Shown here one piece after another: positions 37,431-46,173 of a stretch of DNA of 64,000 nucleotides (the stretch's first letter is position 1; every line of letters begins with the position of its first letter). This stretch comes from Blastococcus mobilis. GTDB lineage: Bacteria; Actinomycetota; Actinomycetes; Mycobacteriales; Geodermatophilaceae. Made by a program: the position numbers and the translations under genes. The notes beneath the pieces are model-generated. The model was not told the origin of the DNA. It ran no database searches and saw only the letters and a program-made list of their open reading frames with translations. Location: assembly GCF_900188025.1 (NCBI RefSeq), contig NZ_FZNO01000003.1, positions 225,400 to 289,399 on the forward strand, written 5' to 3'.

Positions 37431-38339
37431 TTGAAGATCGCGGTCACCGGTGCGTCGGGGCTCATCGGCGGCCGGCTGGTCCCGGCTCTGCAGGCTGACG
37501 GCCACGACGTCATCCGGCTCGTGCGGCGCACCCCCCGCACCGTCGACGAGCACCGCTGGGCCCCGCAGCACCGGCGGCTCGCCCCGGATCTGCTCGAGGA
37601 CGTCGACGCGGTGATCAACCTGGCGGGGACGCCGATCCGTCCCCGCCCGTGGACGCCCGCCTACAAGCAGCGCCTGCTCAACAGTCGCCTGGACGCCACC
37701 GCCACCGTCAGCGAGGCACTCGCCGCGGCGGCGGCCGCGGACCCCACCCGTCACCGCGTGCTGCTGTCCGCCTCCGGGATCGGTTACTACGGCGACGCCG
37801 GGGACAAGCCCATCGACGAGACCGAGCCACCCGGCAGCGACTTCCTCGCCGAACTGTGCGCCCGCTGGGAGGGCGCGACGGCGCCCGCCGAGGAGGCCGG
37901 GGTCCGCGTGGTCCTCCTGCGCACCGGGCTCGTGATCGGGCACGGCGCGATGCTGATGCGGATCCTGGGCCTGCTGTTCCGCGCCGGGCTGGGTGGCAGG
38001 CTGGGGTCGGGTCGGCAGTACTGGCCGTGGATCAGCTTGCAGGACGAGGTGGACGCCATCCGCTTCCTCCTGCAGTCCGACCTGATGGGGCCGGTCAACC
38101 TGACCGCGCCCCGGCCCGTGACCAACGCCGAGTTCACGCGTGAACTGGGCCGGGTGGTTCGCCGGCCCACGGTCCTCCCCGTGCCCGGTCCCCTCCTGTC
38201 CCTCGCCCTGGGCGAGTTCGCGCGGTCGAGCGTGCTCGGTGGACAGCAGGCCCTGCCCGCGAGACTGACCGCTGCCGGCTTCACGTTTACCCACACCAGC
38301 CTGGAAGTCGCCCTCCGCGAGGCCCTGGCGAAGGAGTAG
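37431..38339 (+). CDS. TIGR01777-family SDR/epimerase-like protein
   Basis: Protein of 302 residues. A Rossmann loop AVTGASGLIGGRL opens it, INLAGTPI lies near residue 65, the active-site Tyr is in SASGIGYYGDAGD near residue 115, and a C-terminal DUF1731-type segment (TAAGFTFTHTSLEVALREAL) closes it. TTG is the start, supported by AGGAGG seven bases upstream. The family sits beside sucB and lipB in many actinobacteria; the substrate is unknown. Confidence 0.88.
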   Translation: MKIAVTGASGLIGGRLVPALQADGHDVIRLVRRTPRTVDEHRWAPQHRRLAPDLLEDVDAVINLAGTPIRPRPWTPAYKQRLLNSRLDATATVSEALAAAAAADPTRHRVLLSASGIGYYGDAGDKPIDETEPPGSDFLAELCARWEGATAPAEEAGVRVVLLRTGLVIGHGAMLMRILGLLFRAGLGGRLGSGRQYWPWISLQDEVDAIRFLLQSDLMGPVNLTAPRPVTNAEFTRELGRVVRRPTVLPVPGPLLSLALGEFARSSVLGGQQALPARLTAAGFTFTHTSLEVALREALAKE

Positions 38340-38363
38340 AGAACCTTCCGCCGGTCGACCGCC

Positions 38364-40223
38364 TCAGCCGACCCGCTCCGCGGTGTCGATCCGCCATCCC
38401 TCGGTGGTACGCACCAGCACCATGCGGACGTCGCTCTCGGAGCGCCCTCGCGCCGTACGGATCGCCGGCCCGTCCGAGGCCCCGGCGGGGACGACGTCGT
38501 AGTCCGGCCAGCGATCGGTCAGGTGCACCTCGACCCGGTCGCCGCGGTCGTTGATGCCGGTCACGGCCACCACCGTCGGGCTGAACCCGCGAAGCACCTC
38601 CCCCGCCTCCGCCAGCCGCAGGGCGTGCTCCTCGTCGGCCGCTCGTAGCGAGCTGCCCGGCGCGTACACGTCTGCCAGTAGCGCCGTCGAGGCGGAGGCG
38701 AACGCGCTCGCCCGACGCCGATAGAGCTCCTCCACCACTGCGCGCCAGCCCTCCACCGAGTCCGGTGCGTCCTGGCGGTCCGCGAGGGAACCGGCGTCCG
38801 GGGCGGGGCCCGGGACCGGCGCCGTACCGGGGACCGGCGCCGTACCGGGGACCGGCGCCGTACCGGGGACCGGCGCCGTACCGGGGACCGGCGCCGTACC
38901 GGGGACCGGCGCCGTACCGGGGACCGGGGCAGTACGGGGGACCGGCGCCGTACCGGGGACCGGCGCCGTACCGGGGACCGGGGCAGTACGGGGGACCTCG
39001 ACGGGTGGATTCCCGGACGTCGGTGCAGCGTCGCTCCCCTCGGACGCCCTTGCCGCTGCCCGGCCCGAGACCACGGCGGCGACCATCGCCCTCGCAGCGT
39101 CGTCCGGATCGCTGTCGGCGTCACCGGCCCAGCGCACGGCCAGCCAGCCGGTCGCGAGAAGGGCGGCGACCGCCACGGCGACGACCGCACCGCGGCCGGC
39201 CAGCGACCTCCCGCGCAGGCCGGCCCGTTCCTGCAGCGCCATGGACCAGCGCTCCCGGCGGCCCGGGGGCTCGACGATGACCGGCGCCGGCCGTACCCGG
39301 TGGCCGGGCACCTGATGGGTCAGTTCGGTGCGCGGTCCGTGGCCGGTGCGGCCCAGCTCCCCGTCCGGCCCGCCGTCCGACGGCAGCCGCACCGGTTCGG
39401 GGCGGCAGGCGTGCCGCAGGTCGAGGGCGAAGGCCGCCGCCGAGCCGCGGTCGTGCGGATCGGCGGCCAGCCCGCGGGCGATCACCTCGATCAGTTGCGG
39501 CGGCGCCTCCGGAGCCAGCTCCGCGAGGTCCGGGAGCTCACCCTCGGCGGCCACCGCCAGCGTGTCCGCCGACGTCGCGGCGTTCCACGGTGCGATGCCG
39601 GTCAGCGCATGGAAGGCCGCGGCCGCGACCCCGAAGACGTCCGAGGCCGGCCCGGGTGCACCCCCGCGGGCCACGGTCGGATCGACATAGGGTGGCGTGA
39701 CCTCCGCAGCTGCCGGCTCCCCCAGCACCCGTGCCACACCGAGGTCGGTCAGGACCGGGCGACCCTCCGCGGTGAAGACGATGTTCCCCGGCGAGAGGTC
39801 GCCGTGGACGACGCCGTGCGCATGGGCGTGGGCGAGGGCGGCGGCCACCGGAGCGATCGCCGTCACCACCTCCCCGGGGCGCAGCCGCCCCCGCCGGGCC
39901 AGGAGCGCCGACAGGCTGCCGCCGGGGAGGAGCTCCAGCACGAGGGCGACGCGGGTGGCACCTCCGCGCCGCGGCTGGTGCACGACCTCGATCAGACGCA
40001 CCAGGTGCGGATGGTCGAGCGCGCCGAGCAGCGAAGCCTCGCGGGCCTGCCGCTCGGGATCACCGGCCACCAGCACCTTCACGGCGACCGGCTCCCCGCC
40101 ACGCCGCGGAACCGCCCGCCAGACCTCGCCCGAGCCGCCGCGGCCGAGGAGCTCCTCCAGCGAGTAGCCGGGGACGACGGGCGGCTGGGGGACATCGGAA
40201 CCGAGGGGTGGAACGGCAGGCAT
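38364..40223 (-). CDS. Membrane Ser/Thr protein kinase with a repeat linker
   Basis: Predicted receptor-like PASTA-free kinase of 619 residues. The kinase domain (about 20-270) has the glycine loop GRGGSGEVW, the Lys in VAVKVLVAG, the catalytic loop HGVVHGDLSPGN and the metal loop LTDLGVA. It is a non-RD kinase (HGD in place of HRD) with DLG in place of DFG, but the catalytic Lys, Asp, Asn and Asp are all present. A transmembrane helix (GAVVAVAVAALLATGWLAVRW) lies near residue 350. Outside it, ten xTAPVP repeats precede a C-terminal domain of about 130 residues. TACGGT lies six bases before the ATG. Confidence 0.88.
   Translation of the reverse strand: MPAVPPLGSDVPQPPVVPGYSLEELLGRGGSGEVWRAVPRRGGEPVAVKVLVAGDPERQAREASLLGALDHPHLVRLIEVVHQPRRGGATRVALVLELLPGGSLSALLARRGRLRPGEVVTAIAPVAAALAHAHAHGVVHGDLSPGNIVFTAEGRPVLTDLGVARVLGEPAAAEVTPPYVDPTVARGGAPGPASDVFGVAAAAFHALTGIAPWNAATSADTLAVAAEGELPDLAELAPEAPPQLIEVIARGLAADPHDRGSAAAFALDLRHACRPEPVRLPSDGGPDGELGRTGHGPRTELTHQVPGHRVRPAPVIVEPPGRRERWSMALQERAGLRGRSLAGRGAVVAVAVAALLATGWLAVRWAGDADSDPDDAARAMVAAVVSGRAAARASEGSDAAPTSGNPPVEVPRTAPVPGTAPVPGTAPVPRTAPVPGTAPVPGTAPVPGTAPVPGTAPVPGTAPVPGTAPVPGPAPDAGSLADRQDAPDSVEGWRAVVEELYRRRASAFASASTALLADVYAPGSSLRAADEEHALRLAEAGEVLRGFSPTVVAVTGINDRGDRVEVHLTDRWPDYDVVPAGASDGPAIRTARGRSESDVRMVLVRTTEGWRIDTAERVG
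38815..38997 (-). repeat. 18-bp minisatellite within the kinase gene
   Basis: About ten tandem copies of an 18-bp unit (gtaccggggaccggcgcc on the plus strand) encode GTAPVP or RTAPVP. Variant copies carry ggggcagtacggggg. The reading frame is kept, so changes in copy number would only alter linker length. Confidence 0.9.
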
Positions 40224-40340
40224 GACCGGACCGTAGGTCGCTCCGGCCGGCGCCCGCTTCGGCCGTCCACAGGCAGGGCCGCCGTCCCCAGGGGCTCACC
40301 CCGTCGGTGGGGCCACCCGGCCGCGCCCTAGGTTCGAGGC

Positions 40341-41075
40341 ATGCCTGCCGCACAGCCCACCATCCTCGCGACCAGCATGGGCTTCACCTCGCGCGGTCGC
40401 GGGCCCTACGACTGGCGGCCCGGCCCGGTCTTCGACCTGGCCGTCGAACTCGCCGGGGCGCCGGACCGGCCGAGGCTCTGCTACCTCGGCACGGCCACCG
40501 GCGACGACCCGGTCCGGGTGGCCGGGGTCTACGGGGCTTTCGCCGGGAGCCACGTCCAGGTGAGCCACCTGAGCCTCTTCCCGATGCCGACGGTGCCCGA
40601 TCTCCGGGCCCACCTGCTCGCACAGGACGTCATCTGGGTCGGGGGCGGGAGCGTGGCCAACCTGCTGGCCGTGTGGCGCGTGCACGGCCTGGACGACGTG
40701 CTCACCGAGTGCTGGCGCGCCGGAGTCGTGCTGGGCGGGGTGTCGGCCGGGTCGCTGTGCTGGCACGTCGGTGGCACCACCGACTCGTACGGGCCCGATC
40801 TGCGCCCCGTGACGAACGGGCTGGGGCTCATCCCGACGTCCAACGGCGTGCACTACGACTCCGAGGAGCAGCGACGTCCGCTCTACCACCGGCTGGTGGC
40901 CGACGGGACGCTGCCCGGCGGGCATGCCACCGACGACGGCGTCGGCCTGGTCTACCGGGGAACCGAACTCGTCGAGGCGGTCGCCGACAGTCCCGACAAG
41001 GCGGCATACCGCGTCGAACGCGGCCCGGACGGCACGGCCGTCGAGACCCGCATCGCTCCCCGCCGGCTGCGCTGA
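40341..41075 (+). CDS. pepE: Peptidase E-like (S51) protein
   Basis: Protein of 244 residues in the type 1 glutamine amidotransferase fold. The nucleophile elbow is GVSAGSLCW near residue 135, with WVGGGSVANLLAVW before it and the His in DGTLPGGHATDDGV near residue 193. The family cleaves N-terminal Asp dipeptides or acts as a cyanophycinase-like hydrolase. TAGGTT is six bases before the ATG, so the start is probably leaderless. It diverges from the kinase gene. Confidence 0.82.
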   Translation: MPAAQPTILATSMGFTSRGRGPYDWRPGPVFDLAVELAGAPDRPRLCYLGTATGDDPVRVAGVYGAFAGSHVQVSHLSLFPMPTVPDLRAHLLAQDVIWVGGGSVANLLAVWRVHGLDDVLTECWRAGVVLGGVSAGSLCWHVGGTTDSYGPDLRPVTNGLGLIPTSNGVHYDSEEQRRPLYHRLVADGTLPGGHATDDGVGLVYRGTELVEAVADSPDKAAYRVERGPDGTAVETRIAPRRLR

Positions 41076-41077
41076 AG

Positions 41078-41147
41078 GCCCCGTCCCGGGCGGCCCCGTC
41101 CGGAGGCTCGCCGCGAGCGTGCGAGCGGTGAGAGGGACGGGGTCCTG
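41078..41147 (-). repeat. Intergenic palindromic repeat, copy 8
   Basis: Reverse copy between pepE and lipB: GGCCCCGTCCGGAGGCTCGCC, GCGTGCGAGCGGTGAGAGG and GACGGGGTCCT. It ends six bases before the TAGGCT promoter element of lipB. Confidence 0.65.
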
Positions 41148-41163
41148 TTACTAGGCTGGAGCG

Positions 41164-41823
41164 GTGACAGCGCTGAAGATCATCCGGGCGGGCACGGTTC
41201 CCTACGAGGAGGCCTGGGCGCAGCAGCGGGGCCTGCACGCGCAGCGGGTCGCCGGCGAGGTCCCCGACACCCTCCTGCTGCTCGAGCACCCGTCGGTCTA
41301 CACCGCCGGCCGGCGTACCGAGCCGCACGAGAGGCCGTTCGACGGCACGCCGGTGGTGGACGTCGACCGCGGCGGCAAGATCACCTGGCACGGGCCGGGG
41401 CAGCTGGTCGGCTACCCGATCGTCGCCCTGCCCGATCCGGTCGACGTGGTGGCCTACGTGCGCCGGCTGGAGGACGCGCTGATCGAGGTCTGCGCGGGCT
41501 TCAGCCTCCCCACAGGACGGGTCGAGGGCCGCAGCGGTGTCTGGGTGGCCGCTGACGCGCCGGGCTCCGGGACCCGCCCCGAGCGGAAGGTGGCCGCCAT
41601 CGGGGTCCGGGTGGCCCGCGGCGTGACGATGCACGGCTTCGCACTGAACTGCGATCCCGACATGAGCGCGTTCGGGGCGATCGTCCCGTGCGGCATTCCC
41701 GACGCCGGTGTCACGTCGCTGTCGGCGGAGCTCGGCCGCGACGTCACCACCGCCGAGGCCGTGGGCCCGGTCGAGTCCGCCATGAGCCGGGTGCTGGCGT
41801 TCGAGCCGGCTACCGCCGGATGA
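41164..41823 (+). CDS. lipB: Octanoyltransferase
   Basis: Moves octanoate from acyl carrier protein to lipoyl domains, the first step of lipoate synthesis. The 219-residue protein shows [34 protein letters not shown] near residues 60-85, the catalytic Lys region [21 protein letters not shown] and the Cys in IVPCGI near residue 180. A TAGGCT -10 element lies six bases before the GTG. LipA, its partner, is 14 kb away, although the two are normally adjacent. Confidence 0.95.
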   Translation: MTALKIIRAGTVPYEEAWAQQRGLHAQRVAGEVPDTLLLLEHPSVYTAGRRTEPHERPFDGTPVVDVDRGGKITWHGPGQLVGYPIVALPDPVDVVAYVRRLEDALIEVCAGFSLPTGRVEGRSGVWVAADAPGSGTRPERKVAAIGVRVARGVTMHGFALNCDPDMSAFGAIVPCGIPDAGVTSLSAELGRDVTTAEAVGPVESAMSRVLAFEPATAG

Positions 41824-42057
41824 CCCGGCTCCCCACCAGCACCTACGTCAGCCTGACCACCTTCCGGCGCACGGGCGCGCCCGTCGCCACCCCTGCCTGG
41901 GCAGCCCCGGCCGGCGAGACGCTGGTCGTCTGGACCGGGCAGGCTCCGGCAAGGTCGTCCCGGCGGGGAGCACGACCAGGCCCTCGGGGCGCTGCGCCGC
42001 GAGTACGGGCACGTTCCAGATCGGCCACGTCACGTCACGGCTCCGGTGGCCGGCTGA
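41820..42057 (+). pseudogene. Degenerate PPOX-class F420-dependent oxidoreductase
   Basis: The first 40 codons encode a normal family N-terminus (TYVSLTTFRRTGAPVATPAW, then ETLVVWTG). The frame is then lost: the expected SGKV segment appears in a shifted frame, about 50-60 central residues are missing, and a third frame gives the usual C-terminal pattern (EHDQALGALRREYG) ending at the TGA at 42055-42057. The ATG overlaps the lipB stop, so it once was coupled to it. Intact relatives have about 130-145 residues. Confidence 0.75.
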
Positions 42058-42109
42058 CCCGCCCCAGTCCGGAAGGGCACGAACTCGTCCGGAGCCGGCC
42101 GGCCTGACA

Positions 42110-42151
42110 CCCCCGTGAGGGACTTTCGGTACCGAAAGTCCCTCACGGGGG
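42110..42151. terminator. Perfect 42-bp palindrome at the leuS stop
   Basis: CCCCCGTGAGGGACTTTCGGT is followed immediately by its exact complement, with no loop bases between the arms. It abuts the leuS stop codon, lies between convergent genes and could end transcription in both directions. Confidence 0.8.
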
Positions 42152-45043
42152 TCAGCCGAGGACGAAGTTGACCAGCCGGCCGGGGACGGCGACGACGCGG
42201 CGCACGGTCGCGCCGTCGAGGTAGCCGGCGATCTTCTCGTCGGCCCGCGCGGCCTCCTCCAGCGCTGCCGCGTCGGCGTCGGCCGGAACGCTGACCTGCG
42301 AGCGCACCTTGCCGTTCACCTGGACGGCGACCTGCACGGTGTCCTCGACCAGCCATCGCTCGTCGGCCACCGGGAACGGGTCCCAGGCACACGACCGGTC
42401 ATGCCCCAGCCGCGTCCACAGCTCGTCGGCCAGATGGGGCGCCAAGGGAGCGATCAGCAGCACCAGCGGTTCGACGACCGGACGCGGGACCGGAGACGTC
42501 GCCCCGTACGCCTGCGTGAGGTGGTTGGTCAGCTCGGTGATCCGGGCGATGGCGATGTTGAACCGCAGCGTCGACAGGCCGTCCCGCACACCGGCGATCG
42601 CCCGGTGCAGCGCCCGCAGGGTCCCCTCGTCCGGCTCGACGTCATCGGCCGCCCGCACCGCCCCGGTCTGCTCGTCGACGACCACACGCCAGATCCGCTG
42701 CAGCAGCCGCTGCGAGCCGACGACGGCCTTGGTCTCCCACGGCCGCGACTGCTCCAGCGGCCCGGTCGACATCTCGTAGACGCGGAACGTGTCGGCACCG
42801 TACGCGCCGATCATCTCGTCCGGCGTGACCATGTTCTTCAGGCTCTTGCCGATCTTCCCGTACTCACGGTTGACCGGCTTGCCCTCGTAGAAGAACCGCC
42901 CGTCCTTCTCCACCACGTCGGCCGCGGGCACGTAGAAGCCCCGTTCGTCGGTGTAGGCGAAGGCCGAGATGTAGCCCTGGTTGACCAGCCGGCGGAACGG
43001 CTCCTCGCTGGAGACGTGGCCCAGGTCGTGCAGCACCTTGTGCCAGAAGCGGGCGTAGAGCAGGTGCAGGACGGCGTGCTCGACGCCGCCCACGTACAGG
43101 TCCACGCCCCCGACGTCACCGGGCTCGCGCGGGCCCAGCCAGTAGCGCTCCAGTTCCGGGTCGACCATCCGCTCGTCGTCGCCGGGGTCCAGGTAACGCA
43201 GGTAGTACCAGCAGGAGCCGGCCCAGTTGGGCATCGTGTTGGTCTCGCGGCGGTACTTCTTCGGTCCGTCGCCCAGGTCCAGCTCCACCGTCGTCCACTC
43301 GGTGGCCCGGGACAGCGGCGGCTCCGGCGCGGAGTCGGCGTCGTCGTCGGCGAAGGTCTTCGGCGAGTAGTCGTCGACCTCGGGCAGCAGCACCGGCAGC
43401 ATCGAGGTCGGGACGGCCACCGGCAGCTCGTTCTCGTCGTAGACGATGGGGAACGGCTCGCCCCAGTAGCGCTGCCGGCTGAACAGCCAGTCGCGCAGCT
43501 TGTAGGTGGTGGCCGCCTCGCCGTGGCCGTGCTCGACCAGCCAGTCGGTGATCGTCGCGATCGCGGTGGCCTTGTCCAGGCCGTCCAGTGAGATCTCGTC
43601 GTTGGCCGAGTTGATCATCGGGCCGGCGCCGGTGTACGCGCCGCCGTCGAACCCGGCCGGCGGCTGCACCGTGCGGACGACGGGAAGACCGAACGTCTCG
43701 GCGAACTCCCAGTCCCGGGTGTCCTCGCCCGGGACCGCCATGATCGCGCCGGTCCCGTAGCCGGTCAGCACGTAGTCGGCGATGAAGACCGGCAGCAGCG
43801 CGCCGTTGACCGGGTTGGTGGCCGTGACCCCCAGCCACACGCCGGTCTTCTCCCGGGCGGCGTCCTGGCGGTCCAGCTCGGAGCGGCGGGAGGCCTGCCG
43901 CTGGTAGGCGCTGACCGCCTCTCGCGGGGTCGCCGCTCCCCCGGTCCACCGCGGGTCGGTGCCGTCGGGCCACGCGTCGGCGGTCAGTGCCTCGACCAGC
44001 GGGTGCTCCGGCGCCAGCACCATGTACGTGGCCCCGAACAGCGTGTCGGGGCGGGTGGTGAAGACCTCGATCGTCTGGGTCCCGCACGAGAACCCGATGC
44101 GCGCACCGGTCGACCGGCCGATCCAGTTGCGCTGCATCAGCTTCAGGGACTCGGGCCAGTCCATGCGGTCCAGGTCGGCCAGCAGGCGGTCGGCGTAGGC
44201 GGTGATCCGCATCATCCACTGGGTCAGCGGACGGCGGAACACCGGGAAGTTGCCCCGCTCGGAGCGCCCGTCGGCGGTGACCTCCTCGTTGGAGAGCACC
44301 GTCCCCAGGCCGGGGCACCAGTTGACCGGTGCCTCGTGCAGGTAGGCCAGCCGGTGGGCGTCGACGACCCGTCGCCGCTCGACGTCGTCCAGTTCGGCCC
44401 AGGGGCGGCCGGACGGGTTGGTGCCGGGGGCCGGCTCACGAGTGCCGGCGTCCAGCTCGGTGACCAGCTCCTCGATCCGCCGTGCCTTGCCCGCGGTCTC
44501 GTCGAACCAGGAGCCGAAGATCTGCAGGAAGATCCACTGGGTCCACTTGTAGTAGCCGGGGTCGATCGTGGCGAAGCTGCGGCGGTCGTCGTGGTCCACG
44601 CCCAGCCGGCGCAGCTGCGCTCGGATGGCCTTGATGTTGGCCTCGGTGGTGATCCGCGGGTGCTGCCCGGTCTGGACGGCGAACTGCTCGGCGGGCAGGC
44701 CGAAGGCGTCGTAGCCCATCGGGTGCAGGACGTTGTCGCCGTCCATCCGCCGGAACCGGCTGGTGACATCGGTGCCCAGGTACCCCAGCGGGTGGCCGAC
44801 GTGCAGGCCGGCACCCGACGGATACGGGAACATGTCCATCGCGAAGTACTTGGGCCGGTCGGCGACCCGCTCGAAGCCCTCGGACAGCCGCCCGACCGGG
44901 TTCGGGGTGTGGAACGTCCCCTCGCGCTCCCAGCGGTCCTGCCAGGCGAGCTCGATCTCCTGGGCCAGCGCCGGGGTGTAACGGTGCGGCGGGACGTCAC
45001 CCGACGCCTGGTCGACACCGGGCTGGTCGGCGGTCTGGCTCAT
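42152..45043 (-). CDS. leuS: Leucyl-tRNA synthetase
   Basis: Charges tRNA-Leu. The 963-residue protein has the HIGH-type motif in [12 protein letters not shown] near residue 80, an editing domain in the connective region ([24 protein letters not shown] near residue 330), and the KMSKS-type motif [10 protein letters not shown] near residue 735. The ATG at 45043 is preceded by a leader with a Leu-rich short peptide and a terminator. In most actinobacteria leuS is not found between lipB and lipA, so its position here is unusual. Confidence 0.95.
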   Translation of the reverse strand: MSQTADQPGVDQASGDVPPHRYTPALAQEIELAWQDRWEREGTFHTPNPVGRLSEGFERVADRPKYFAMDMFPYPSGAGLHVGHPLGYLGTDVTSRFRRMDGDNVLHPMGYDAFGLPAEQFAVQTGQHPRITTEANIKAIRAQLRRLGVDHDDRRSFATIDPGYYKWTQWIFLQIFGSWFDETAGKARRIEELVTELDAGTREPAPGTNPSGRPWAELDDVERRRVVDAHRLAYLHEAPVNWCPGLGTVLSNEEVTADGRSERGNFPVFRRPLTQWMMRITAYADRLLADLDRMDWPESLKLMQRNWIGRSTGARIGFSCGTQTIEVFTTRPDTLFGATYMVLAPEHPLVEALTADAWPDGTDPRWTGGAATPREAVSAYQRQASRRSELDRQDAAREKTGVWLGVTATNPVNGALLPVFIADYVLTGYGTGAIMAVPGEDTRDWEFAETFGLPVVRTVQPPAGFDGGAYTGAGPMINSANDEISLDGLDKATAIATITDWLVEHGHGEAATTYKLRDWLFSRQRYWGEPFPIVYDENELPVAVPTSMLPVLLPEVDDYSPKTFADDDADSAPEPPLSRATEWTTVELDLGDGPKKYRRETNTMPNWAGSCWYYLRYLDPGDDERMVDPELERYWLGPREPGDVGGVDLYVGGVEHAVLHLLYARFWHKVLHDLGHVSSEEPFRRLVNQGYISAFAYTDERGFYVPAADVVEKDGRFFYEGKPVNREYGKIGKSLKNMVTPDEMIGAYGADTFRVYEMSTGPLEQSRPWETKAVVGSQRLLQRIWRVVVDEQTGAVRAADDVEPDEGTLRALHRAIAGVRDGLSTLRFNIAIARITELTNHLTQAYGATSPVPRPVVEPLVLLIAPLAPHLADELWTRLGHDRSCAWDPFPVADERWLVEDTVQVAVQVNGKVRSQVSVPADADAAALEEAARADEKIAGYLDGATVRRVVAVPGRLVNFVLG

Positions 45044-45089
45044 CGCTGTGCTCCTGGGGTCCTCGGGCGCTCGTACCGGCGGCGGGCAG

Positions 45090-45150
45090 AAAAAAACCCC
45101 TCACGCATGGAGGGGTCGCCGTGCTGTCCGAATCGTCAGGTCAGCACGGC
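45090..45150 (-). promoter_or_regulatory. Transcription attenuator of leuS
   Basis: On the minus strand the first hairpin pairs GCCGTGCTG (45150-45142) with CAGCACGGC (45126-45118). The second is a factor-independent terminator: ACCCCTC (45116-45110), a seven-base loop, GAGGGGT (45102-45096), and a run of T ending at 45090. The 5' arm of the first hairpin overlaps the end of the leader peptide, the geometry expected for ribosome-mediated attenuation. I could not define a convincing antiterminator; CACG of the first 3' arm can pair only weakly with CGTG at the end of the terminator loop. Confidence 0.8.
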
Positions 45151-45176
45151 CGGAGAAGCAGGAGCCGACCGGTCAC
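45141..45176 (-). CDS. leuS leader peptide with four consecutive Leu codons
   Basis: GTG start at 45176 gives MTGRLLLLRPC and a TGA stop at 45143-45141. The four Leu codons are CTC, CTG, CTT and CTC. There is no ribosome site, but TAGGCT (45189-45184) lies seven bases upstream, so the message probably begins at the GTG. Ribosome stalling at these codons when charged tRNA-Leu is scarce would alter the downstream hairpins and allow leuS transcription. Confidence 0.8.
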   Translation of the reverse strand: MTGRLLLLRPC

Positions 45177-45183
45177 GTGTCCG

Positions 45184-45189
45184 AGCCTA
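45184..45189 (-). promoter_or_regulatory. -10 element of the leuS leader
   Basis: TAGGCT on the minus strand, seven bases before the leader-peptide GTG. A -35 element is not obvious. Confidence 0.55.
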
Positions 45190-45660
45190 CCGCGCAGAGC
45201 ACCTCGGGGCCGTCGCCGGCTCCGAGGTCGGCGCCGCCCGGGTCACGACCCGGCTCCATCCTCCCCGGTGCCGGTCCCGCGCGTCCGTCGGCTCTCCGGG
45301 GCGCGAGGCCACCGAGCGCCCAAGTCGGAAGCCCACGATGTCGGCTTCCCCGACCTTCGCGGAGGCCGTCGCGCCCCTGACCCACCCGGTCATCCACAGC
45401 GTGGCTCAGAGACGTTCTCGGCGAGGCATCCGTTTCAGACGAATTCGTTCCTAAAATCTTGCAGAAGCTCTTCACGCGCCTGGTCGTCGGGCGTAACGTC
45501 CTCCAGGCGCGACCCATCACACCAAGGTCCAGGCATCCGTAGAGCTAAGAATCGATCACGGATCGACCCGCAGATCTGGGTGCCAGAAGTGTCTTCGGCT
45601 GATTTCAACAGCGCAGATCGCCGTGCGTCCGACTCTTCCGCCACGAGGTGGCCTGCCGCC
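45190..45660. other. Atypical low-GC spacer before the lanthipeptide genes
   Basis: Between the leuS leader and the lanthipeptide promoter, composition falls sharply; 45421-45480 is about 52% G+C by hand count, whereas the surrounding genes exceed 70%. One weak minus-strand frame (45435-45662, 75 residues, ending REELLQDFRNEFV) might be a small gene or a fragment, but I see no ribosome site or known domain. The composition suggests an acquired junction. Confidence 0.45.
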
Positions 45661-45678
45661 ACCGCTCACCATTGGGAA

Positions 45679-45816
45679 TTGACACCTGTAGTCCCGGTGC
45701 GGTCTTTCCTGTGCCGGGTGCAGTCATTCGAGAACCGATAGTAGGCAGCCGATAGGAAAGCCTGGGCTGGGCTGCACGGGGTGACATCAGCCCAGGAACC
45801 ACGATGGAGGTGCAAC
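45679..45816 (+). promoter_or_regulatory. Upstream region of the lanthipeptide operon
   Basis: A perfect -35 hexamer TTGACA lies at 45679-45684, with only a weak -10 (tcttt region) 17-18 bases later. Downstream there are two CCGATAG repeats (about 45736 and 45749), and an inverted repeat CCTGGGCTG (45761-45769)/CAGCCCAGG (45788-45796) within the probable leader. The ribosome site GGAGG is at 45806-45810, six bases before the ATG. Confidence 0.5.
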
Positions 45817-46002
45817 ATGCGCAAGACCCTCACCCTGTCCAAGGAGACGCTCCGCATCCTCGACGACGAGGACCTGGCTCGTGTCGTCGGCGGTGGTGGC
45901 TACAGCGACAAGGACAAGGACAAGGACAAGGACAAGAAGAAGAACCACCCGAACAGTGGCAAGGCCAAGGAGAAGTTCAGCCACTGCCCGGGGCAGAAGT
46001 AG
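45817..46002 (+). CDS. Class I lanthipeptide precursor with Asp-Lys repeat core
   Basis: Peptide of 61 residues. The leader MRKTLTLSKETLRILDDEDL has the LTLxKETLR...L pattern of class I lanthipeptide leaders and ends in ARVVGGGG, a double-glycine site for the C39 peptidase of the exporter. The core begins YS, continues with five DK dipeptides and KKK, then NHPNSGKAKEKFSHC and PGQK. It has three Ser, no Thr and one Cys (residue 57), so at most one lanthionine ring can form. The start is set by GGAGG six bases upstream. LanC, LanB and the exporter follow on the same strand. The leader and context fit strongly; the core resembles no lanthipeptide I know. Confidence 0.85.
   Translation: MRKTLTLSKETLRILDDEDLARVVGGGGYSDKDKDKDKDKKKNHPNSGKAKEKFSHCPGQK
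45907..45936 (+). repeat. Hexanucleotide repeat in the precursor core
   Basis: Five perfect copies of GACAAG encode the DK dipeptides of residues 31-40. Slippage would change the core length by two residues per unit without a frameshift. Confidence 0.92.
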
Positions 46003-46173
46003 GTCGGCTGGCGCAGTTCCCAGAGCGTAGCCACCGGGTCCGGATGGGCTGATCCAGCGTCGATCGGCACGAGGGACGCAGGCGGCTGCAGGAAGGATCT
46101 GCGCCAGGCAGATGCGAGTGGCCAGGCTCCTGGTGCAGAGCCGATCCAGGGCCTGGCTTCTCGGCGTTACGGG
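46003..46173 (+). other. Gap between precursor and lanC
   Basis: A 171-base gap holds a small hairpin, ATCTGC (46097-46102)/GCAGAT (46108-46113), and a second CCAGG/CCTGG pair at 46122-46133. Partial termination here would let the precursor be made in excess over the enzymes. The hairpins are weak and have no T tract. Confidence 0.35.

Noticed and set aside
45435..45662. 75-codon minus-strand gene in the low-GC spacer
   Set aside because: No ribosome site, domain or neighbour support; kept only as a note under the spacer.
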